Assembly (NCBI GenBank): GCA_028671895.1
Contig: CM053804.1
Span: 1,927,001-1,991,000 of the forward strand
Source of the DNA: Oenanthe sinensis
Taxonomy: Eukaryota > Streptophyta > Magnoliopsida > Apiales > Apiaceae
Reading direction: 5' to 3'
Length of the DNA stretch: 64,000 nt
Part shown: one piece after another, positions 35,247 to 46,155 of the stretch
How positions within the stretch are numbered: position 1 is the stretch's first letter
How the letters are laid out: each line of letters opens with the position of its first letter
Program-made: the position numbers and the translations under genes
The notes under the pieces: generated by a model
Told to the model about the DNA's origin: nothing
Seen by the model: the letters and a program-made list of their open reading frames with translations, nothing else
Database searches by the model: none

Positions 35247-37084
35247 GAGCATCCCAAGCGTAAACCCATTTGCTGTCTGGGGACACATGAAATGATCTGG
35301 CCAGAGACACGTGCATTGGAGAAAAGAAAAGGAAGTGGTCAGAGAAGGTGGCTAGACCCAATTCTGAATAAAGCTGCTACTTTTTTACTTTTCTAGATTT
35401 CTACCCGTTATTTATCATTTGTTTTATAATTATATAGCTAGTCGTTGTTAATTTTCTGTAAATATAACCATTGCTTCATATTATATTTTTATTTTAAATA
35501 AAAGTTAGTCCTATAAATACCCACTCTCCTTACTTAGATTTCACACTTCTATCATTGTACTAAAATAATTTTTGAATTATCAATTTTCATTTTCAAATTC
35601 TTGTTTTTCATATAGCTAAAATACTTCACATTCAAATCCAAATCCAAATCCTCGAGTTTATGAGATTTTCAAGCTCCAAATTTCAATATCCATATCCCAA
35701 TCCTTTTTTTTCATATGCTCAAAATTCACGATATCAATATCCATTTGTTCCAAATTTTCAATCACCACCTTCACAATATGAAACACAACAAACATCCACT
35801 AATAATCCAAATTCTTCAATTTCATAAATTTCTGCTTTTGGTGGTACTAATACAATTGATCTCAATGATGATTGTGAAGAGGTCAAAGATATACGAGAAG
35901 TTATTGGTCAATGGGAGTGGAATGAAGATAAACTTCTAATAAGGGCTCGGTTGAATGTGTCAACTGATCCAATAGTCGGTACCGATCAAAAAGGCGAAAC
36001 ACTTTGGGAACGCATTCGTGAATATTGTGAAGAAAGTATTCTCGGCCTCATCAAGAAATGAGGTATTGCTATGAAAAAAGTGGCAACGAATAAATGAAGG
36101 GGCTCAACGATATGGATCGTGTTATGAACAAGTAGAGCGAAGAATCGGTACAAGTTCAAATGTGGACGACATAACTGAGTTAGCACATGAACTCTATGTA
36201 ACCAAATACAAGAAGAAATTCAATTTTGACAAGCATTGAAGCGAGTTTCGGAGGCACCCCAAGTGGAGAACTCCTTCAACAAATAGTGGAAGCATGAAGA
36301 GAACTAAATTAAGTGATTCTGGAGCTTATTCATCATCTGCGAATAATGAAACACCAACTTACGCAAATGTTGTCGAATCACCAGTTCGTCCCAAAGGTAC
36401 AAAAGCATCAAAGAGAAAGGGAAAAGGGAAAAGCAATAAAGGCATCCGATGAGATGGAAATATTGAAATCTACTGCTTGTAGGAAATTATCTTTAATGGA
36501 GGAATTTGTTAGTAACCAACAAAAGAAGGAAAAAAGAAGGGCGAAGGAGCAATACCTAAAAATCATCATGGCAGATATAACTGTAATGAACGAGACTCAA
36601 CAAGAGATTCATGCCAAGTTGCTTCAAGACATATATTCAAGGAGAATGTAGTTTGTCATTTAATGTTTATCGTGTTGTCTTTGTAAACTAGTCGTTGGAA
36701 GTTAGTCAGTGTCTTTTAGTGTTTGTCATTTAATATATATTTATTTATATTAATCATAAAAATATTATCGTAAGATAATTATAATTATAGATAAAAGTTC
36801 TATGGATAACTTTATATGGAGTACTAAACGGAGAACATATATGTCAATGCACGACATATATGTTCTCCATTTAATACTCCATATAAGGTTGTCCATTGAA
36901 TTCAACTCTATAATTATATAACAAATATTGTGAAAGAAAAGATAATGAGACTCATTTGTAAGTGGAAGTGGGCTTGTGCATTGGAGTGAAATGACTAATT
37001 TTTTGAAAAGCCCACTTGTTGCTTATGTGGCAAAAAAAAAAGACTCACTTGTAAGTGGTTTTGGGCCTCCCCACTGGGGTACTC
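35247..37084 (+). mobile_element. Non-autonomous PIF/Harbinger-type element
   Basis: 1838 bp flanked by TTA at 35244-35246 and 37085-37087. The left end is GAGCATCCCAAGCG and the inverted right end GAGTACCCCAGTGG. It holds a broken ORF1 (Myb/SANT-like partner protein) and no DDE transposase, so it would depend on a helper. The right end contains two related copies of GACTCA(C/T)TTGTAAGTGG (about 36949 and 37042), hinting at a duplicated end. Confidence 0.75.
35620..36651 (+). pseudogene. PIF/Harbinger ORF1 (Myb/SANT-like) remnant
   Basis: Conserved stretches occur in changing frames: STDPIVGTDQKGETLWERIR, KWQRINEGAQRYGSCYEQVE, DDITELAHELYVTKYKKKFN, HPKWRTP, and a C-terminal KKEKRRAKEQYLKIIMADIT..QQEIHAKLLQDIYSRRM ending at 36651. 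This matches the partner protein of plant PIF/Harbinger transposons (trihelix/SANT N-terminal part, NAM-associated C-terminal part). At least one deletion/frameshift lies at about 36040-36062 (CEESI to LIK region) and others near 36236-36310. Not functional as read. Confidence 0.8.
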
Positions 37085-37539
37085 TTACAAAAACACTGTT
37101 TTCACTTAGCCCAACTCTATAATTATAAAAGAGTTTTATATCAAGTTGTCCACCGATCTCATCAAAATATATCAAATAACTCATCAATCTTCACGACAAC
37201 TCATTTAAAACACTAAATCCATAATATATATCACTATGTTATCTTTCTTTTTAAAATTGACGGGAAACGTTAATTTTCAAACTTTACTGTTAACAACTGT
37301 TGACTTGACATAATACGTGGATATTACATAGCCAAAAAATTTAAAATAAAAATAAAAATATTACACGTCAAAAATAACAATAAATAATAAACATAAATCA
37401 GTATAATAGAGGGGGGGAAACCAAAATACATGCAATACACACACTGCTACACCGATTGTTATTCCGTATCTCACCTTTCATTTTCAATTGGGGCAAAACT
37501 CTAGTGCATCGATTGGAGGTTTGAACTTTATTGAAGCTG

Positions 37540-38150
37540 ACATTTATCAACATATCTTCCAAGAGAGGGGTCACAGGAAAAACAAATGTCCAAAGATTTA
37601 AAGTGGTGAAAATGAAGGTCCGGATGACGAAAATGGAGGCCAAACAGGTGAAAATGGAGGTCAAACAAGTGAAAGTGGATGTCAAAAGGGTAAAATTAGA
37701 GATAAAAATGGTCAAACTGGGGGTCAAAAGGATCAAGGTGGTGCGGGAAAAGGTCAGGATGATGGACGGACTAATGCCAGCAAAAGAACAAAGTTGGGTG
37801 TGAGGAGGCCAAAGTTGCCTATTAGAAGGCCAAATTCAGGAGTTGTTATTCAAGAACCTCATGTCATTCCAACACAAGTTTCACAAACACTTCCAAATTC
37901 AACTAGAGGTACTGACAGTACAGTAAAAGCGAAAGAAGTTGCATCAAATCAAACTAATCACTTCATGTACAAGGTACTAGGTCTAGTGGGATATTCTGCA
38001 GTGTACGCTACTCCAGACTACATCAATGACTATAATGAGCCAACTAAATCACCTCCAGTTGCATCACCTTCATCTGTTGTTCATGAAATTGTAACTCCAT
38101 CTAGAGTAGACAATTCCACACTAGAGGAAGTTTTTAATCTAGAAGATTAA
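37540..38150 (+). pseudogene. Possible tail of a Mutator-like transposase
   Basis: One frame reads ERGHRKNKCPK, like the second half of a CCHC zinc knuckle, then a stop and an acidic/Gly-rich stretch made of a 21-bp repeat (ENGGQTG, from about 37629, 3-4 units). A basic segment KRTKLGVRRPKLPIRRPNSG follows, and a Ser/Thr-rich tail ends at 38150 (EEVFNLED). Knuckle plus low-complexity tail is the layout of plant MULE transposase C termini, but the core domain is absent. Weak identification. Confidence 0.35.
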
Positions 38151-39617
38151 CTTCGACTCTAAAAGATGAATTTCTATTTTTTAGTACTTTTTCAAGCAAA
38201 CTTGTTAAGTACGCTGAAATTATATTTATCTTCGGGATTATTATTATTTTGGATTTCTTTTGGTACTTGTTGCAACAAACTTGTTATTACTATTTATTTT
38301 GCTGAAGTACTAGCTTTATTTTGCACATGGAACATCTGTCTTTACAACAAATGATCTAATTAATTTGGATGTGTAATTTATGTTTTATGTTTCAAGGACC
38401 AATATGCCAACTTTATTATTGAGTAGTAGTTACAAGCATATTTAAAATATCATTTGAAAGTGGGTTCGTACGTCTATAAGTTATTAAGAAATTGATATTT
38501 GATTTCCCTTTGAAGAGGATATTCAGACTTTTTATGATTTATTTGACTGGTGAACAAAGGACTATATGAGATTTAATGAAAAAAGATTGTGTTGTGAGCC
38601 TGTGGCACTATATCCGTAGCAAATTTAATTACTATAATTTTTGTGTTGTACAAATTCAAAAGTCAAACTAACATAATCATGAATTTTCTTTTCATGTTCC
38701 AGTAATGCAACTCCTTCTGGGACAAGTTGGTTTAGTGTCTGGAGATCAAATGCTATCAATTTGGAGATACGTTGTTGTCGGTGGGTGCTGTAATTGCAGC
38801 TGCTATAACACACCATCAATAGATCCTCTTACACAAATACTTCTTGATGGACCACTTGTGGGTCTTTACTTTGGCAGTGCATGGACAATGAAACTTATAG
38901 GAAGGTGGTAATTATATAGATTGTACTATGTTGCATATTAGAAAGACTCTGTTTTGGGATCCAGATGTGTATAAACTGATAAGTTGTCTATCATTCCAAA
39001 TGATAATTTCCGAACGTGGGAAATTAAATGATATTTAAAATATCAAATGAAAGGGAAATTCAATATCACAAATATGATATATCAATACAGATACATACAT
39101 TGGTTCTATTTTGGCACCTAATAGGTACAGTCATCATACTAACACTAACGGTCAATCTATATTGACCGTTAAATTTTTAACAGAGTGATATATATTATGT
39201 GTTTAGTAATTTAAATAAGTCGTCGTGAAAATCGATAAGTTATTTGATATATTGATATAAAACCCAATTATATAATATTTTGACCGGACCCAAAAATTCT
39301 TAAGGAAGCAAAAAGGAAAAAAAAAACGTGACCCAAAGTATCCAAAATCTATATTCAAATCATAATTGCTGTGTCGGTTCGCCTCAGTTTCAGATCGCGT
39401 CAAATTTCGACCTCCCAACCCGCTTGGACATTAACAAAAGTCATTCTGACAAATCATCCAACATAAACGCGATACAAATCAAAATTAGGGTTAAGGCTTT
39501 TTCACTAATCCCCAAATCTCCCCTCACTTGAACCAACAAATCCACATCTCAATCACACCTACACATGCATACAAAACACACATTAATCACACACACATAG
39601 CTCAATTTGACACAACC
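38151..39617. other. Intergenic DNA upstream of the Tmemb_40 gene
   Basis: No gene recognised. A short stretch near 38700-38910 has frames with some protein-like character but stops interrupt it. The part from about 39300 is CT/CA-rich and likely the 5' UTR of the next gene. Confidence 0.4.
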
Positions 39618-41193
39618 ATGACAGATTTACAAGTACTCGCAGAGCCACCAGTCTCGGTTATATCAGACTCAATAGATACTTTTGAAAATGGTGGGAACAT
39701 GTACGGATGGCTATTAAATTGCCATGGGTTCTGGCACAATATAGGATTGATTTTACCTTGTGTTATGTTTGTATTGTTTTTAGCATTTCAGGCCAAGAAG
39801 AGCTTTGTTAAGCTTTTAAATGGACGATCAGTTGTTATGATTGCGTATTACGGTTCGCTTTGGATTGTTTCGATTTTTAATCTTGCTTGGTGCTTGCTTC
39901 AGGTTTGTGTACATATAGATATTTCAATTTTGTATATATTTGTCTGTTTGTTATATTATGATTACTTTTTTAATTTAAAAGAATTTACGGTTGAAGCTTG
40001 GTAAATTAGTATAGAGTATTTTGAAACTTTATATATTAATGATCTCGATACCTTAAATCTTAATTAAATTCTTACTGCAGTTTGAAGAATGGATTTCATT
40101 TGTTGTATACTACATTTTTCTTCAGCTTGGGAATAGGATTCGGATAGATACTTTGACCAAATCGAATTAATGATGTTGTTCTGTAGAATGTGTAGAAGTG
40201 AAAGTTGTCGAGACTGTATTAGATTCTTTCCATTTATTCATATAGTTGTGAGCCATTGATAGGGTAGAATAGATATTTAGACTATATTGACGATTTGTGT
40301 TCGGGATTTTAGACAGAGCTTCAAAATTGTGGAGACACCTTGTTTTTGTTAAATGGACAACTCTCCAATATCTTAAGTTGTTACTATAAGTCGCTAATAG
40401 ATATTATATTATATTTTTATCTATGTTATTCTTTAGTATGTATGGGCTCAGGAAATAGAAGGATAGAGTTGGGATTAATTCAGTGACTCAATTGATAATA
40501 ATATTGTTTTGTGGAATTTATAGAAATGAAAGTGTACTAATTCCCTTTTGATTCATTTGGTTGGATGAATGTGTTAAGGTAGGAATGGAATGAAATTTTT
40601 TGAAAGAATTTTTTTGAAGAAAATCAAATGTGAAAGGAAGGAGATAAGAGGGAAAAGTGAAAAATGAAAGGGACTGCAAAGATTCTCTCAGGAGGAAAAT
40701 GAGTAGGAATTAGGAATTGAGCGTCCATCCCTGGATTGGTGGAATTTAGCTTTAGTTTAAACTTATATTGTATTCATGGAACATAGGAAGGAATGAAAAT
40801 TATGAATATCCACCTACAAAGCAGTATACATTTCATTCCTGCCAACCAAGCAGAGGAGTTGCTACTTTCCGGTATCTGCGAACTTATAACCACTAAATGG
40901 TGGAAAAGACTTTTGTAGGCTGAGTTGATGATAATTCTTGAGAATTTCAGACAATCAGCTTCGAGATTGCATAATGACATTGTTTTTGGATTTTTTAGAA
41001 TGATGAGAAATAATATATTAGAGCTAACTAAAGTATATGGTAGTTACTCAAGTAGTTAGTATTATTTGTGCATTGGTTGCAAGTTAGCATACTGTAATGC
41101 AGTAATACTATCTATTGCAAGTGTTTTTAGTTTGTTCTGCAAGTACTTTTTTATTTTTTTGTATTTTAGGCCATAACTAATAACCAGTGAAAC

Positions 41194-41224
<31 letters not shown>

Positions 41225-43837
41225 AATCAATTATCTTCCCTCATTATAATCTTCATTCTCTTGTTCTCACATTATCTGAATTCTAACAAAGTTGTTGTCA
41301 GAGAAATAAACCTCATTTCACCTAAATTTCCATTAACCCTTAGTGTCCAATTTATTGATGTCTATCCAATGTTCTTCATAAATTTACTAGCAAACTCAGA
41401 GTAAAATACACATTACTATTTAAGACTCTGATGTGTGCTCACTCAAAAGAATCGGATAAAACAAAGGATTTAAATGATAGTTGAATTAGTTCCTGGAGGG
41501 ATGAGGAGAGAAATCAAATGACCTGTTTTTTTTACTGCAATGTAAAGAAATCATTATATTTGAAATAAGTCTTTTACTGCAGTTAGCACCAGGGTATAAA
41601 CGAGGTGCAAGGAAATTTATGATATTGCTGTGAACATGAAACTGTATTCCAGGTTGTTTATTACTTTAATAGGACTTTATTGGTTTGATACAGGCATGGG
41701 AATGTACTTCTGCGAAAGAAACACCATGGAATGTTCTTTCGCTTTTTACAGATGCCGGGATGCTCTTTCTTGAAGTAAGCTTGGTTGCCTTCTTACTCCA
41801 AGGAAATCATTCTAGGGGACAAGAAGCTATGACAAAGACATTTGTTGTCTCGGGACTCATTGTTGTTTTTGATATACTACTCAAGGTATGTTATCAGTAA
41901 TTTTTATTTTTTCAGAACAATCTGTGGTTGCTTAAGCATTTCATTTAGAACTTATACGAAGTATTTGCTGTCATAGTAAAGTTGTGAGGTAAGAGAGGTT
42001 CATTTTTGGATTGTCTTTGAAATTCTTTTTAGAGAAGCATACCTCTGTTGTACTAACAGTTTGTGTTAAAATTGGCTGTTTTGAAGAATTTGTGACACGT
42101 TTAAGTGCTTCGCATTGTCTCGAATACTTTAGCACATCTATAGATTAATAGTTCAAAATATAGAGAGGCTTGGGCTGGTACAATTAAGTAACCAGACTAT
42201 TATATAAGTAAGGTGGGAAATAAACTATGTATATTGTAATCAGGACTGAAAATAACTATTATTTGATCAAACTAATTTAAGTAAATGTGTATTAATTTTT
42301 TAGACTATACTCTTGGTTTGATGCTAAACACATCTCGTCTTGTCTTGTTTCTTCACATTATACAATTCACAAGTCATTCACAAGGTCAACAGGGTGGGGA
42401 CAAAATCAAGGGTCTTCATTTGTTCGATCTATGTTTGCAATATATTATCGGGTTCTATAATTTTGAGCCACTAGGAACCTCGTAATTCATAAACCATGAG
42501 CAGTTAATGTTGATCAGTTTAATTTATTCCTCTGACATGGAGTATGATTTTCACAATGAAAAATCCCTAGAGAAACGGAAACCTGTCTATTAGATAATTA
42601 GGTGAACAGGGAAGTGGTTTTTGAAGGGTAACCAATAATGCCAAGGTTCTCGGTTCAACCACAATAACTAAGGTCAAATTTTAAACACGATTAGATCAAG
42701 TGGCAACTGACAAACACTCGAAAGATGAAAAATAAAGTAATAAAGAGAAACAAAATTAATTAGAAAGAAAACTAGAATATTAGATTCTCTATATGCATAT
42801 TTTTTCCTCCAGTAATGAATGAAGTATCAACCACTCACCCGAAAAATGGATTCTATTTTAATAGTCCCAAATCCCTATGAATAGTCAAACATAACTAGAT
42901 GTGTAGCATATGCAGTGGTGTAATCGTGGGTATTACTTTTTGTTGGTTGGATCTAGATGATATTCATGCTTCTTTTTACAAGTATTGGATGATTATCTTC
43001 TTGCTCGTCATGCTGTAGGCTATCTACCTGTACGGATTTTCAATACCGCTATTTATTGATGACGGTGAGCACAGAAATCGGGTCAAATGGGGATTGTGGG
43101 CCATCCACAAGTTACTACTTACTGCAGTATATGGCATCATACTGTTTATGTATTACTCAGATTGGAGAGAGAGACTACCTGGTTTGTTATTTTCCTTATC
43201 AATGCTTGTTAAGCAGTTAAGATGATTAGCTATTTGTACAGAAAGAAAGCAAGGGATTCTATAAATCCTTCCCACTGCTGTTCCTATTTATATTATTTTT
43301 TTACTTGTCTCTTTAATTCATTTACTAGAGCAGTTTTGCTTGATTAATTTTCAGCCAGACCAGCATTCTACAAGTATATTATCATCATGTTTTGCTTGAA
43401 TGTGACGGCATCGTTAGCTTGTCTTTTGTTGACTGGACATGGTTTTTTATTTGGATCCTGGTAAACTACAAATAGTATTTCTGGTTGATGCTTTTATATA
43501 CTTCAACTTGGCTTTATTTGATAGATTAATCCTTTATCTTTTTTGACAGGTTATATGCTTTCACTACCATTTGCTACCATGCCTTGTATCTCCCTCTGCT
43601 GTATGTTACATTTCTTGCAGATTTCTTTGAGGTAATTGCATGCGTTAATCTATTAGATCTATTATTTTATCAATCTATCTAGCCTTTGTTACTTCCTGGT
43701 TCATCCTCGTTAAAAGATGTGTATATAACCTTGATGAATGTATTTGATGAGCATAGGAGGATGATTTGCATTTGGAGAGTGTATACTACTCTGAAATGAA
43801 AGATGCTGGCTTCTTTGACGCTGATTGGGAGATATAA
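39618..43837 (+). CDS. CAND2: Tmemb_40 seven-helix protein (CAND2/TPRA1-like candidate GPCR)
   Basis: Six exons: 39618-39902, 41694-41885, 43019-43181, 43355-43460, 43550-43631, 43757-43837, GT-AG with consistent phases, 302 residues. The N terminus MTDLQVLAEPPVSVISDSID is followed by NCHGFWHNIGLILPCVMFVL and six further hydrophobic helices (VMIAYYGSLWIVSIFNLAW; FLEVSLVAFLLQ; VSGLIVVFDILLK; KLLLTAVYGIILFMYY; CLNVTASLACLLLTG; YALYLPLLYVTFLADFFE type), ending SEMKDAGFFDADWEI. The family is described as predicted seven-transmembrane plasma-membrane proteins. Arabidopsis CAND2 has been proposed as a G-protein-coupled and phytomelatonin receptor, which is debated. An upstream in-frame ATG at 39528 exists, but the 39618 start fits the family length. 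Intron 1 (1.8 kb) carries a candidate MITE and a C22-A12 tract. Confidence 0.9.
40555..40855. mobile_element. Candidate MITE in CAND2-like intron 1
   Basis: The left end TTGGTTGG followed by GGAATGGAATGAAA and the inverted right end GCTTGGTTGGCAGGAATGAA form imperfect inverted repeats around about 300 bp. The ends resemble those at 28427-28650. Target duplication not clear. Confidence 0.45.
41193..41226. repeat. Homopolymer tract C22 then A12
   Basis: A pure C run of about 22 is followed by about 12 A within an intron. Length may be unreliable in the assembly. Comparable runs: G21 at 58608-58628 and C13 at 25942-25954. Confidence 0.8.
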
Positions 43838-44769
43838 TCATAGCTTCTCCAAAAGTAGAGCACAATATGTGGTTCATTTTGTATATACAAACATGATCAG
43901 GTTTTACGCAAGCCCGGATCCTCCCTTACATGTAATTGTTTGTGCTTGCTTGCCCAGTTTCATCAACTCTCGATGATCCGCACTCGTAAAATGTTGTCCT
44001 TTGCAATGTAATACAACACACAACTGAGTTTAGATAAAAGTATATATACTAACTTGTTTCTTAGTTATTTTCTTTAGCTGTCTTACCAATCAAGTGTACT
44101 GTCTTTGTTAGAAAACCAAAATGACATGCCTTCGCAATTGTTATGTATTTGTATACATCTGATTTTACAGGTCTCACTAATTGTTGAAATATATAAAAAC
44201 ACATTTCTAGCCAAAAGAGCAAGAAGCCAAGAAACATGTATTAGGAATATACACACAATCTATAAAGTTTAAAGTGCCAACTTTATGAAAGTATGATAGA
44301 ATCCTATAGGAAAATATGCTAGCTAAAAGCAAGTAATTTTATGAAAACTTTTGCATGGTTAGTAACTTTTGCATGGTTAGTAAGACAAGATTCGAAAAGT
44401 AAAAGTTATTCACCGAGAGAGAAATTTATAAATTTTGCAAGAACAAAAAAAATAACTTCAAATTATTTTCCAAATTTAGTCAATCCGCTCAAATGCCATT
44501 TTTATCGAATTGAAAACCGAATAACATCAAAATTTTAAAGTACATATAATTAAATAAATTAATATATGTTTTAAGTTTTTCTCTGCCATAAAATTACATA
44601 CACTTTAATTTTTATAAATAAAAATAAACAAATATTTTATTTATTTATCAAATTTATTTATTATTATTTACGAGATTATTCATTTATCCAATCGGTACAA
44701 CAAAGACAGCGGTTATGGGGCTAAAAACGTGCCTTTCACTCTGTCACTACCACCCTCTTCCACTTTCTC
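43838..44769. other. Intergenic DNA between CAND2-like and VAP27-like genes
   Basis: 3' UTR of the preceding gene (to about 44050), then AT-rich DNA. A 19-bp phrase AACTTTTGCATGGTTAGTA is tandemly repeated at about 44345-44382. No gene seen. Confidence 0.4.
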
Positions 44770-44894
44770 TCTATATACCCGCCTATACATGCATATATAA
44801 ATATCGACACGAACAACGTATATATATATATATACATTGATGAAATTTAAGCTTAATCAACATTCAACGCTCACATTCTCACGTCTCTCCTCAA
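44770..44894 (+). promoter_or_regulatory. Likely core promoter and 5' leader exon of the VAP27-like gene
   Basis: A TATA-like CTATATAC at 44771-44778 is followed by CT-rich leader sequence (CTCACGTCTCTCCTCAA) ending at a good donor GTAAGT at 44895. This suggests an untranslated first exon whose intron ends at one of the repeated acceptors (45376, 45678 or 46028). Inference from signals only. Confidence 0.4.
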
Positions 44895-44979
44895 GTAAGT
44901 TCTTTATCTCTCTGATCATTTAATTTTCTCGTTTTTTTGACCTATTGATCTCATTTTTCAAGTGTTTCTACATTTTACT

Positions 44980-46155
44980 ACGATTTTTACGCTCTATTGT
45001 ATGATTATTATGTGTTTTGTAACTTGATTGTGAAATTTAAGTAATTTTTTGTGATTATATGATACGCTTTGGTTTATATGAGTTATATGAGCTGTGTTTG
45101 TAATTGTATGTATAGATTTGGTTGTTAGAGATCTGAATTTGTTGAGTCGGTGGTTAATTTTAGTTGTTTTGATGTCGTAAATCGGCGTATATTAGTACAT
45201 TTATCGTAAAGCGATTGTTGGGCTTTCGTGTTTGATTTTTAGTTTTTTGAATTTTAATGAGTGACTTAATTGTGAAATTTAAGTTCGTTTTTTTTAATTA
45301 AATGTCTGTAATTATAATGTATAGATCAGGTTATATGAGTAATTTTAGGTTTGTTTTTTATGTTATGATTTTGCAGGTGAAGAGATTTGACTTCTTTGAC
45401 TTGCTGGTTAGGTTTAGTGATTTTGATATTATTTTGGATTGGTGAACTTCTCGAAATTGAACCAGAGGAGCTTAATTTTGTTTGTAAGTTGGCGTTTTTC
45501 CTTACATATTTTGTAAGGTGATAGTTAGGCTTTTGAGTTTGATTATTAATTGTTTTGTAATTTGAATTTTACGTGCATGACTTGATCAGGCGATTTAAGT
45601 TAATTTTGTAACTGGATATTTGTGATTATATGTATAGATTTTGGTTAAATGAGTGATATTAGCTTTTTTAATTTACAGGTGAAGAAATCTGGAATTATTT
45701 TATTGATAGTCAGGTTTAGTGATTTTGATGCTTTTTCAGATTTGTGAACTTCTGGAAATTTAATGAGAGGAACTTAAATTTATTTGTAAGTTGGCATTTA
45801 TTATATTCATATTTTGCAGGGAGATTGTTATACTATAATGACTCGTTGATAATTTATTTTTTTTGAGTTCCATGCATAGTACTTGATTGTTAGACTTAAG
45901 TTAATTCTGTAATTGAATATTTATATTATCATTTTGTATTTCGAATTCTACATGTATTGCTTGTTTGTGGATATGTGTATAGATTTGATTGTATGAGTTA
46001 TATAAGTTAGTGTTTTTTTGGTTTACAGGTGAAGAGATCTGGATTTGATGAATTGCTGGTTAGGCTTAGTTTTTTAATGCTTTTTTGAATTGTTTGAAGT
46101 TTAATAATGAGTACTGAACTTCTGGAACTTCAGCCACAGGAACTCAGATTTATTT
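44980..46155 (+). repeat. Tandem repeat containing copies of the VAP27 first-exon cassette
   Basis: Three units each have an acceptor followed by GTGAAGA(G/A)AT and a donor within TT(T)GTAAGTTGGC/ACAT: 45377-45483 (107 nt), 45679-45785 (107 nt) and 46029-46155 (127 nt, the one used). A fourth, degraded unit lies near 45120-45250 (GAGATCTGAATTTGTTGAGT). The spacer DNA is repeated too (GTATAGATTTGGTT..TATGAGT). Unit 1 could encode GELLEIEPEELNFV without a start codon, unit 2 is frame-damaged, and only unit 3 has the ATG. Confidence 0.8.
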
